DNA of 64,000 nucleotides, taken from positions 1,343,501 through 1,407,500 of the forward strand of contig JAIQDT010000230.1 in NCBI GenBank assembly GCA_021521415.1, written 5' to 3'. Under the pieces are notes generated by a model. That model saw only the letters and a program-made list of their open reading frames with translations, made no database searches and was not told the origin of the DNA. The DNA is from Bidens hawaiensis. Its lineage: Eukaryota; Streptophyta; Magnoliopsida; Asterales; Asteraceae. The translations under genes were made by a program, and so were the position numbers. How positions within the stretch are numbered: the stretch's first letter is position 1; every line of letters starts with the position of its first letter. This document shows, piece after piece, positions 22,485 through 33,013 of the stretch.

Positions 22485-23025
22485 CAACACTTTCTATCCT
22501 TGTGGTATTTAAAAAATATAAAGTTTGAACACTCGTTTATATTTTCCTTCAAATATGAATAATCAATGCTTTGACTATACCTAACATTAACCTAATACTA
22601 AAATAAGGGTTGCATTTTGTAATGTGTGACCGTATATACAACAATCTTTTCTGTGTTTGACATTGTGTTTGACTTTTTTTGAACACTTTGTGTTTGAGTT
22701 TGTTTAAATGGAAACTAAAAGACTTAAATAGAAGCCAAAATGCATAAATGGAGCCAAAAGGTATAAATGGAAGCCTAAAATGCATAAATGGAGTCGAAAG
22801 GTATGAATGGAATCAAAATGCATAAATGAAAGACTAAAATGCATAAATGGAAGTCAAAATGCATGAATGAAAGCCAATAGACATAAATGGTAGCCCTATT
22901 GGTTTTAAACAACTATGCGCTATTGGAAATGTTAGCTGCCAACGCTTTCTATCCTTGTGGTATTTAAAAAATATAAAGTTTGAACACCTTCAAATATGAA
23001 TAATCAATGCTTTGACTATACCTAA
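22485..23025. repeat. Direct repeats flanking a 20-bp minisatellite
   Basis: A ~90-bp segment (ACTTTCTATCCTTGTGGTAT ... GACTATACCTAAC) occurs at ~22488-22585 and again at ~22941-23026. Between them, ~22705-22900, is a degenerate tandem array of units like AAAATGCATAAATGGAAGCC. Confidence 0.85.
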
Positions 23026-23340
23026 CAACGGTCCGCAGCTAACATATCCCAAACGTCGTTAGTTGCAAGTCGTTAGAAAAATGTTGTCAACTTGGTTTTT
23101 ATATATTTTATTATTTTATACGCAACCTTTGTTGTTAATGATGTCCAAACGCTTACCAAACTAATACAAGACAAGGTAGGTTACTGTTGTTTTATTAATA
23201 CTTAAAATAGAAAGCATTGCATTTACTTTGAAAAATACGTTTATCAATTATATCAATAAACATGTACAACTATATATGTCATTGTTTGTGGTTGGAGTAC
23301 AAAACCAGAATCACCACATGCACCATCTTCAAACTCTAAA

Positions 23341-23787
23341 ATGTCTTCTCCGGTGATCACACTAATTCTTCTAACCCTCCTATATTTCACATATGCCGCG
23401 GTGTCAAAGACACTGACGGCATATGAAGTACTAGAAGTTTATGGTCTTCCAGTAGGTCTGCTTCCATCAGGTGTAACATCCTATACCTTGAACACAAACA
23501 CCGGAGAGTTCAATGTTAACCTCGGTGACACATGTAAGTTATCGATTGAGGGGCGTGATCTTAAATACACGTCTACGATTAGTGGAGTGATCAGTACAAA
23601 CAAGCTGACAAAGTTAAAGGGTGTAAGCATAAAACTAATGTTGTTTTGGGTGGATATCGCGGAGGTTACTCGCAATGGCGATGAGCTAGATTTTTTGGTG
23701 GGAAATATATTGGCCGGGTTCAACATAGATAATTTTGAGGAGTCGCCGCAATGCTCGAGCACTAGGATGTCATGTCACATGAAATGA
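23341..23787 (+). CDS. DUF538 family secreted protein
   Basis: A single-exon gene of 148 residues. Residues 1-20 form a signal peptide (VITLILLTLLYFTYA). The mature part carries the family pattern: AYEVLEVYGLPVGLLPSGV near the N-terminus, then short beta-strand blocks (GEFNVNLGDTC, LKYTSTISGVIS, LKGVSIKLMLFWVDI). Length and layout are usual for DUF538, a plant family related in fold to bactericidal/permeability-increasing proteins and linked by expression to stress. The biochemical role is unknown. The ATG at 23341 directly precedes the signal peptide, and no intron is needed. Confidence 0.9.
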   Translation: MSSPVITLILLTLLYFTYAAVSKTLTAYEVLEVYGLPVGLLPSGVTSYTLNTNTGEFNVNLGDTCKLSIEGRDLKYTSTISGVISTNKLTKLKGVSIKLMLFWVDIAEVTRNGDELDFLVGNILAGFNIDNFEESPQCSSTRMSCHMK

Positions 23788-24339
23788 GTTGAGTAATGTT
23801 ATTCATATATTCATGGAGGAAATGTCCTAAATGTATGTATTGATATTATTTCAGAATAAATGTAAATGTTTAATTCATTTGCCTCATGTAGCTTATGTTG
23901 TTTTGGTTGCAAAATGGATAATTTGGTATGTAATTATGTAACACTAAATGTTTAATGGTCTTCATGTATTATGGTAAAGATTCTAAACCGCTAAGACGAA
24001 GCCAACATTTGCTAAGCAACGCTACTACAACTTGGACACTAAGCAATCAAATCTGACTCCATCTTCATTCATCATACATAATGTTTATTTCAGGCTTTAA
24101 TTACGTCGATTAACTTTGTTAAGAGACCTAAACTATATAATAAAATTGTTACTTTTTATCCCATGCGAAATGATGAATCACCAACATCTTATTTTTCGGT
24201 TTTTTGGTTTTCGATTTAATCAATTTCAAACCAAAATTTATATGGATTTATAATTTGCATATTGATATGACTTTTAATTTTCCTGTCTTTTAAGTTTTTT
24301 AATAAAAAGAATTAAGAAAATGAATTATTTCATATGAAT

Positions 24340-24860
24340 TCAACAATACACGAAGGAGTAGTGAAGGAGGACTTTGCCTTAGAGACCAATGAAATGAGAC
24401 CAAGAAGCTTTATTACACAAAAGTTCTTTGAAGACCTTTTGCTTCTGCTTCACTGCTTACTATTGCTATCACCTCAACTGCTTTGACCTGCTCACTTAGA
24501 GTGAAGATCAATAATGGGCGGAAAGGAGTTTACACGAGACCACAGAGCGAGAGAGAGAGAGCCTTCACTTACTTGTTTAACCGTGCCCTCCTATCACACC
24601 TAGCTCCCTTTTCCTTCAGTCACAACCAGTCTCAGTTCTACTTCCAACTACCGATGGGGGAGAGCTTGGACGTATAGCAAGATTGAATAAGAGATATGGC
24701 ATACGGGAATAGTATATGAAATCACAAAGGCGACTGGAGATGAGCGTGGTTAATACTTCATAAAGCACCTTAGCAATTACTAGTAATGCCCCTATCGACC
24801 TCAGTCTTGTTTTTTGCTAGCTTTAGTCTAGAACTATACCACTTGTTTTTTTTCCTTTGT
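24340..24860. other. Possible organelle-derived insertion
   Basis: This stretch is visibly less AT-rich than its surroundings and reads like plant mitochondrial spacer (GACCTGCTCACTTAGAGTGA, GGGCGGAAAGGAGTTTAC, GCGAGAGAGAGAGAGCC). I recognise no gene in it, so the origin is a guess. Sequence from 24861 to 25130 is AT-rich with a short duplicated CAACAAACCTC motif. Confidence 0.3.
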
Positions 24861-25130
24861 AAGTTGTACTATTTTGATACTTAAAACATCTCCAACAACA
24901 AACCTTCACAAACCGCCACCTCAATGTCACATAAATTTCAAACATTTTTTAAAAAACCTTATTTTTTCCTATAACAACAAACCTCTACAAACCTCCACCT
25001 CAAACTTCACATCATCACATACTTTTACAATTAATACAATTCAACTACTATATAAATTTTATAAATCTCTATTTTTGTATTTATTAAAATCAGAGTATTA
25101 AATAATACAAAAATACTAAATATCATATCA

Positions 25131-28100
25131 AAACCATCGGTGAACATACCCCATTGGCAATACTGGCAAAATTTCAAACGGGCCCCGAGGTGGCGTCAGT
25201 GCATAATTATTGATCCGATTCTTTTGTATGTGTATAAAATATGGTATGGAATTCTCCAAGACCGAAATTCTGATCCGATTATGTGGTTCGACCCATACTC
25301 AGTTTTTTCTTCGGCTCGGTAAACATACCCCTTTGGCAATACTAGCAAAATTCCGAACGGGCCGCGGGGTGGCGTCGGGGCATAATTATTGATCCGATTA
25401 TTTCGTATGTGTATAAAATATTGTATGCAAGTCTCCAAGACCAAATTTCTGATCCGATTCAGTGGTTCGACCCATATTTATCTCCGGCTCGGTGAACATA
25501 CCCAATTGGCAATACAGGCAAAATTTTGAAAGGGCCCCGGGGTGGCGTCAGGGCATAATTATTGATCCGATTCTTTCTCATGTGTATAAAATAGTGTATG
25601 GAAGTCTCCAAGACCAAATTTCTGATCCGATTCGGTGGTTAGACCCATACTCAGTTTTTTCTCCGGCTCAGTGAACATACCCCTCTTGTAATACGGGCAA
25701 AATTTCGAACGGGCCGCAGGGTGGCGTCAGGGCATAATTATTGATCTGATTCTTTCGTATGTGTATAAAATAGTGTATGGAAGTCTTTAAGACCGAATTT
25801 TTGATCAGATTCAGTGGTTCGACCCATACTCAGTTTATTCTCCGGCTCGGTGAACATACCCCTTTGGCAATATGGGCGAAATTTCGAATTAGCCGCGGGG
25901 TGGCGTCAGGGCATAAGTATTGATCCGATTCTTTCGTATGTGTATAAATTTGTGTATGTAAGTCTCCAAGACCGAATTTCTTATCCGATTCAGTGGTTCG
26001 TCCCTTACTCAGGTTTTTCTCCGGCTCGGTGAACATACCCCTTTGGCAATAATGGCAAAATTTCGAACGGGCCCTAGGGTGGCGTCAGGGCAAAAGTATT
26101 GATTCGATTCTTACGTATGTGTATAAAATATTGTATGGAAGTCTCCAAAACTGAATTTCTGATCCGATTCAGTGGTTCGTTCCATACTCAGGCTTTTCTC
26201 CGGCTCGGTGAACATTCCCCTTTGTCAATAATGTCAAAATTTCGAACGGGCCCCTGGGTGGCGTCATGGCATTATTATTGATTCGATTCTTTCGAATGTG
26301 TATAAAATATTGTATGAAAGTCTTCAAAACCGAATTTCTGATCCGATTCAGTGGTTCGACCCATACTCGGTTTTTTCTCCGGCTCGGTGAACATTCCCCT
26401 TTCGCAATAATGGCAAAATTTTGAACGGTCTCGGGGGTGGCGTCAGGGCATAATTATTGAATCAATTCTTTCTTATGTGTACAAAATATTGTATGGAAGA
26501 CTCGAAGACCGAATTTCTGATCCGATTCAGTGGTTCGACCCAAACTCAGTTTTTTCTCCGGCTCGGTGAACACACTCCTTTGGCAATACTGGAAAAATTT
26601 CGAATGGGCCTCGGGGTGGCGTCAGGGCATAATTATTGATCTGATTCTTTCGTATGTGTATAAAATATTGTATGGAAGTTTCCAATATCGAATTTCTGAT
26701 CCGATTTAGTGGCTCGACCCATACTCAGTTTTTATCTTTAGCTCGGTGAACATACCCTTTTGGCAATACTGACAAAATTTCGAAAGGGTCCCGGGGTGGC
26801 GTCAGGGCATAATTATTGATCCGATTCTTTATTATGTGTATGAAATATTGTATGGAAGTCTCCAAGACCGAATTTCTAATCCGATTCAGTGGTTCGACCC
26901 ATACTCAGTTTTTTCTCCGGCTCGGTGAACATACCCCTTTGGCAATAATGGGAAAATTGCGAACGGGTTGCGGGGTGTTATTAGGGCATAAATATTGATC
27001 CGATTCTATCTTATGTTTATAAAATATTGTATGGAAGTCTCCAAGACCGAATTCCTGATCCGATTCAGTGATTCGACCCATACTTAGTTTTTTCTCCTAC
27101 TCGGTGAACTTACCCTTTGGCAATACTGGCAAAAATCCGAACGGGCCGCGTGGTGGCGTTAGGGCATAATTATTGATCCGATTCTTTCATATTTTATAAA
27201 ATATTGTGTGGAAGTCTCCAAGACCGAATTTCTGATCCGATTCAGTGTTCGACCCATTCTTAGTTTTTTCTCCGGCTCGGTGAACATACCCCTTTGGCAA
27301 TAATGGCAAAAATTCGAACCGACCGCGTGGTGGCGTTAGGGCATAATTATTGATCCGATTCTTTCATATTTGTATAAAATATTGTATGTAAGTCTCCAAG
27401 ACCGAATTTCTCATCCGATTCAGTGGTTCGACCCATACTCAGTTTTTTCTCCGGCTCGGTGAACATACCCCTTTGGCAATACTAGCAAAATTTCGAACTA
27501 GCCGCGGGGTGGGATCAGGGCATAATTATTGATCTGATTCTTTCGTATGTGTATAAAATATTGTATGGAAGTCTTTAAGACCGAATTTCTGATCTGATTC
27601 AGTGGTTCGACCAATACTCAGTTTTTCTCCAGCTCGGTGAACATACCCATTTGGCATTAATGGCAAAATTTTGAACGGCCCCTGGGGTGGTGTCAGGGCA
27701 TAATTATTGATTCGATTCTTTTCTTATGTGTATAAAATATTGTATGGAAGTCTCCAAGACCGAATTTCTGATCCAATTCAGTGGTTCGATCCATACTCAG
27801 TTTTTTCTCCGGCTCGGTGAACATACCCCTTTGACAATAATGGCAAAATTTCTAACGGGCCCCGGGGTGACGTCAGGGCATAATTATTGATTCGATTCTG
27901 TCGTATAATTATAAAATATTGTAGGGAAGTCTCCAAGACCGAATTACTGATCCGATTCAGTGGTTCGACCCATACTCAGTTTTTTCTCCGGCTCGATGAA
28001 CATACCCCCTTGGCAATACTGACAAAATTTCAAATGGGCCCTGGGGTGGCGTCAGGGCATAATTATTGATTCGGTTCTTTCTTATGTGTATAAAATATTG

Positions 28101-28217
28101 TATGGAAGTCTCCAAGACCGAATTTCTGATCCGATTCAGTGGTTCGACCCATACTCAGTTCTTTCTCCGTCTCGGTGAACATACCCATTTGGCAATAATG
28201 GCAAAATTTCGGACGGG
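25131..28217. repeat. Satellite-like array, ~17 copies of a ~179-bp monomer
   Basis: Each monomer contains in order TTGATCCGATTCTTTCGTAT, GTGTATAAAATATTGTATGG, GAAGTCTCCAAGACCGAATT, CAGTGGTTCGACCCATACTC, CTCCGGCTCGGTGAACATAC and GGGGTGGCGTCAGGGCATAA. Period is ~179 bp: equivalent start points recur at 26099, 26457 and 26816, every second unit. Copies differ by roughly 5-15% and small indels. TGATCCGATTC occurs twice per monomer, so the monomer may itself have arisen from a smaller duplication. The array stops within a monomer at ~28217. Confidence 0.95.
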
Positions 28218-28224
28218 TTTCTTA

Positions 28225-31200
28225 ATTACAACACGTTTCCTAATTGTTATGTAATTATAATTAATAATGTCTTCGTTAGTAAGTTAGGTTAGTCTGTATA
28301 AACTAAGTCATGGTTAGACATTATAAAACAAATGTGAGATTCAATCGAGTTATGGTTAATCAAAGAGAACACATGAGATGCAACGGTGTTAGGGTTTATC
28401 AAGAGTTAAACCGAGTTAGGGTTTAAGAGAATTGTAATCGGTTTTTTGAGTTAGATTTTCAGATTTATATAAACGAGAAATTCATTTACTTCGTGTTTGA
28501 TTATCGGTCGAGACTTGATATATACACAATTGGCTTTTTGGTGGTGAATGCAATGTATGGACCTTCGACCAAACAAATTAACCGCATAAAGTACGACCGC
28601 AAACTTGAAATAAACAGAGTTTGTAATATTTTTTATTTAAAAAGGACATTACATAATATATCTTGAAAATGTGTTAAATTTAGCGTACTAACAAAGTGGA
28701 AAAAAGGTACATAATAATGAATAGGCATGTGATGAATCAAACAAGAAACTGGAGCAAAAATTGACAACTGCACACATGTATCACTCACTCATGACTCAAT
28801 GCAATATCAGACATACCCACATCAAGAACCCAAGTCCGAGGTAGGAGGTTAGACTCTTAATGGTCATTAAGAGACTATCTTAAATGGTTCATAACATTTT
28901 AATAGTTAAGAGGTAGCTTTAAGTCTTAGTGGTTAAAAGGTAACTATTAAGCGGTAGTCTCTTAACCATTTAGATATCAAGTTACCTCTTAACCAGGAAG
29001 CTATGAACCATTAAAAGGTTACTAAACAGCACCTTAAATTTTGTTTTACAAACTCAGATTCTTCACTGCATTTATAAAAGAATAGACATATGAACAATCG
29101 TGTTAACGTGTATGTAAATTGTAAAAACTGAAAACATTTGATGAGTGATTACCTTCTTTTTATTGTTTACATCCTCATCTTTTTCATTATCATCTTCATC
29201 ACAATAAATTAATGCTACAATAAAAGAGAAGCCTAAGCTTTAAAAAAGTGATGATGCTTAAAAACTTCTCTCTCCTATGCAATCATTTTCTTTAGAGATT
29301 TCATATCCTTTTCTTGTCTATTTCTACAAAAATTAACTAAAATAAGATAACTATTGGCATCATATAAACCAGTTACAAATCATGGTATAAATGAAACAAT
29401 TTAATTATAAAAAAGTGACTTACTGTTCTTATGACTCAACAGTTGATTTCGGCATCATCTAAATCATTCCTCTTCCCTTCACTTCATGTTGTTAGTTTAG
29501 TTAAAATTGATCATTTATGCAAACAAAAGAATCAAAGTAAGTTGAAATTAAAATCACCTTAAACACTCGTACGTAGGAACAAAATCTAGTTGAATGAAGC
29601 CCCTACTAGTTACTTTGTTTGATTCAAAAGGCGAACGCCCCCCCCCCCCCCCAAGTCGTATGGGGTGGGGTGCTTGTGATAGAGCTTCTATATACACTCG
29701 AACACCAAAAAATATATCTTGGTGACCCCATTCTCGATCTGAAAACAAAAAACCTGGCAACCAGCTTGACACAAAAATCTTATTAACGACATAATTGAAA
29801 ATGTTTCTCGCCCGGCCTACCACTCAACTAAATGCATACAACGGAATTAACTAATGATATGGGAGCCTGAACTTGTGGTGACAATAACTTAATTCACCAC
29901 AAATGAAGAAAATATTGCACTTCTGGTGATCTTGCACTGTTACATGCCGACTTGTGTATTCATGCATGCTAACTCCCAAAAATGGTGTTATAGTGATCCG
30001 TCATCCTATATTCCTATTTGACAGATTATTAGTTCGGTTTCATATACAGATTATTAGTTCGGTTTCATATATACACCAGTGTTGGAATTGTTATGTAATT
30101 TGTAGGATGTAACCGTGTTGAACTCTGATATATATTAAAAAATAGTGTCAGAAATTGATGTTCGTTTTTTTTTCTTAATCATTCACATTTGATAATTTGT
30201 TCCTAACAAAAAAATTTAATTCTGGACAACCTAATTACTGGATGAGTATGTTTTAAACAAACACTATCCAGCAATGTTAATAGCATTTAGTAAAAAAACA
30301 AGCACATGTTTTAACTCAAGTACATTAAAAAAAAACTATTTTACAAATAAAAAAATAGAAGATACAAGTACAATGATTCAAAGACGGTCATATTTTAACC
30401 GGAATGGCCACGAGTGGTATATTTCTTGGCAATGCGAGCCCGAACTTCTCTTCCATATCTAAGTCTTCTGCTCTCATGTTTCCTTCGAGCTTCCAATCAA
30501 AGTTGCAAACCAAAGAAGCCAATATCGTGTGTAACTCTCTATGAGCAATATTCAATCCTGGACAGCTCCTCCTCCCCGCACCAAATGGTATAAGTTCGAA
30601 ATCTTGACCTCTATAGTCAATTTTAACTTCCAAAAACCTCTCCGGCATGAACACATTGGGGTTGGACCAAACTTTTGGGTCTCGTCCAATCGCCCAAACG
30701 TTACAGAGGATTTGGGCATTTTTAGGGACTATGAAGCCTTTGACTTCTACGTCATGTATGGCTTGGCGGGGTACAAGAAAAGGAGTGGGAAGATGTAGTC
30801 GAAGAGTTTCTTTTATAACAGCTTGTAGGTAAGGTAGATGAATGATATCATGTTCATTGAAAGTTTTGTCATCATTATGCTTGTGTTTCATAAGCTCTAA
30901 GCGGGCTATCTCCATTTTATTTGGGTTATGAATAAGCTCAGTCATCGCCCATTCCACTGTGGCTGATATCGTATCAGTTCCCCCAATAATTAAATCCTAC
31001 ATTAATTTAGGAAATGATTAAATACATAAGGATGACTAATTTAGTGATTTTGACAACATTCTACACAAGTACCATTTTATCTTGCGGAAAAGTTGTTACC
31101 GCACTAGCTTGTTAAGTATCTACTTACCATGAACAAATGTTTCATGTCATTTATACTCATTTGGACCCATCTGTCAAGTGGATATCTAGCAGCAAGTCCA

Positions 31201-31572
31201 AAACATCTTTTTGTGTTGATAAATCATTGTCATACAAGAATTCGCTCTTATTTGCAATCTTTGATCAATGATGCTATCGAAAATAGCAAACAACCTGTCA
31301 ACATAAGCAACTGCATTTGATGCTAACCCTTGTGGGTCGAGGGGTCTTAGTATCGGAAAAAAGTCTACTAGATTCGGTTTCCCGCCAATTTCCATCAAAC
31401 CCGATATCACCTCCTTGATTTCTTGTGATGACTTTGAATCGTATTGAGAGAAATCCGTAGAGAACAACATGTTTGATACAATGTTTAGACTTGTGGTAAA
31501 TGCAACTTCACATAAATTCACATGTTTTTCATTCCTACAACATTGACTAACATGCTCAACAAGTTGTTGTAC
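28225..31572. repeat. Duplicated block, copy A
   Basis: Sequence from ~28225 (TTTCCTAATTGTTATGTAAT) through GCATGTGATGAATCAAACAA to the CYP76 fragment at 30388-31572 is repeated, with insertions, at 41519-41572 plus 43530-46858. Identity is high even in non-coding parts, so the duplication is segmental. A poly-C run lies at 29637-29652. No gene is visible from 28217 to 30380. Confidence 0.85.
30388..31572 (-). pseudogene. CYP76: CYP76-like P450, exons 2-3 only, frameshifted
   Basis: Exon 3 (30996-30388, 202 codons plus stop) is open and keeps GGTDT of the I-helix, KETLRLH, MPERF and the haem loop FGAGRRSCPG. Exon 2 (31572-31128) is 445 nt instead of 450. A small deletion after RLQIRANS and a one-base loss before GAGTATAAATG shift the frame and create stops. 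Exon 1 is absent: the sequence above 31590 is unrelated transposon DNA. Closest relatives here are the copies at 45733 and 33014. It cannot make a working enzyme. Confidence 0.9.
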
Positions 31573-31870
31573 CTGCAGGTATATATAATCAAATGTGAAA
31601 CGGCACTAGATATCTGAATTTTTATCCGGTCAGAGAAACTGTAGAGCCAGCTGTTGATGAACCCGACGTCACTCCTATTGCTGCAAATGCTCGAAGAAAG
31701 TCAAGAAAAGGCACAAATACTACAGCGTGAGCAGGATGGCTAGCATGCGATGGAGGTCAAAGCCGTACAATGATTCAGATCCCATTTTATATGTTAAATA
31801 CCACAAGGATAGCAGTAGTTGAGCTATCCGACGTGCCAACGGGGATCTGACATATCTCACCGATGGAGAT

Positions 31871-32434
31871 ATGCACTCGTTATCTGTGCTCGACATGAAC
31901 TACTTCCTAAAGGCGATAGCTCGAGACGATAGCAAGGACACCACCGAATCATGGTTCAAGAACAGGTTTTTATGGAGAGAATGGAAGGCTGACTACCCGA
32001 CGTTTGCTGTCAACCCGGGTAGATCATACAAGTCAAAGAAGATCAACCCCTTCACCAACAAGCCGTCCAAGAGTCGAAGATACGAGATTCCGAAAGATCA
32101 CGGCGAGCCAATCTTTCATGGCATGTCATTTGAAAACAACTTTCTCCATGACTTCATCGTGTGGGAATTCGACAACGTACACGGCGATGTCATCATTCAC
32201 TGCACTCGCACTCATGAGCTGGCGTTCTTTGACGAACATGAACTTGTTGGTTTTGGATTCAGCGACTTGGAAAAGCTTGTCAAGTCGCTCCTGTGTACTG
32301 TTGAAGATGTTCGTCGTGACAACACGAACGCTATCGTCGGAAAGTTCAACAAGTTTGTCAAATTACTTGTTGAAAAGCAACCATTTGAAGATCCAGACGC
32401 TATCTTCGACTACGAGTCTGAGTGCGAGTGGTGA
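31871..32434 (+). CDS. Unidentified 187-residue frame next to an LTR
   Basis: The open frame can be extended upstream in the same phase (RRANGDLTYLTDGD before the first Met). It is hydrophilic, mixed acidic/basic, and ends FDYESECEW. Its codon use is less AT-rich than its surroundings. I do not recognise a domain. It lies directly before a purine-rich stretch and a copia-like LTR (32476 on), as expected for the 3' coding end of an LTR retrotransposon, so it is probably element-derived rather than a host gene. Sequence from 31590 looks continuous with it. Confidence 0.4.
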   Translation: MHSLSVLDMNYFLKAIARDDSKDTTESWFKNRFLWREWKADYPTFAVNPGRSYKSKKINPFTNKPSKSRRYEIPKDHGEPIFHGMSFENNFLHDFIVWEFDNVHGDVIIHCTRTHELAFFDEHELVGFGFSDLEKLVKSLLCTVEDVRRDNTNAIVGKFNKFVKLLVEKQPFEDPDAIFDYESECEW

Positions 32435-32473
32435 TGGAAGAAAATAAAGCAAATACTAAACACTAGAGGGAGA

Positions 32474-32840
32474 TTATAAGGCCCATTCTAGTGTTAGTCT
32501 TTCGTATTTGTATTAGGTTTCGTTTATGTTGTTTGTTTGATTACTTTTGTATGATTGGGCCTTTGAGCCTATGTACTTGGAGCCCATTGGACTATTATTA
32601 ATGAAAGAGTATATGAGAATACACACACTATATAATGTGTGTGTGTATCTCATACACAAGGTAACCCTTTTGCAAATAATACTTCTTTAACTTCAAACTC
32701 TCTCTCCCTCCCTCTACCTTCGGCTTTCTTAACCCTCGCCACAAGATCCAAGATCTCGGTCCTAACTAGTTGTTCCCGCCAACTAGTTGAGAAGTTGATC
32801 CAAGACAACTAGTAATTAATTTGTTTGCTGTTTGATCCGG
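32474..32840 (+). mobile_element. Copia-like LTR (fragment or 3' LTR)
   Basis: AGAGGGAGAT precedes TATAAGGCCCATTCTAGTG, followed by GGGCCTTTGAGCC, GTGTGTGTGTATCTCATACAC and CCAAGATCTCGGTCC. The same sequence occurs inverted at 43170-43526, where the end reads TGTAAGGCCCGG. Its ends and the target duplication are not resolved. From 32840 to 33013 there is only the 3' flank of the next gene. Confidence 0.55.
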
Positions 32841-33013
32841 TCACGGAACATACAAATAGCATTTTATTTTCAAAACAATATATCGAAAGAACACACAACT
32901 CTAGGTTGGAATTATTTAAAGCAAAAACAAACTTAGGGGTTAATATTTAAAGAACACTCATAAGTTCAAACTCAAATACATTACATAAAAAAAATGCAAG
33001 TACGACGATATAT

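Noticed and set aside
22183..22490. Small open frames over 22.2-22.5 kb
   Set aside because: They overlap the RPL18 promoter motifs and have no conserved features.
24483..24677. 64-residue frame with RSERERAF
   Set aside because: Spans a GAGA microsatellite in a possible organelle-derived segment; no family resemblance.
25131..28217. Regular repeats reminiscent of a CRISPR array
   Set aside because: Whole ~179-bp monomers are repeated without unique spacers, and the genome is a plant.
25140..28254. Series of 60-residue open frames recurring through the satellite array
   Set aside because: They recur with the monomer period, change register with indels and have no coding signature; they are a by-product of the repeat.
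30541..30832. Plus-strand frames over the P450 exons, repeated at 45886, 33239 and 50270
   Set aside because: They mirror conserved P450 codons on the other strand and recur in all copies for that reason only.
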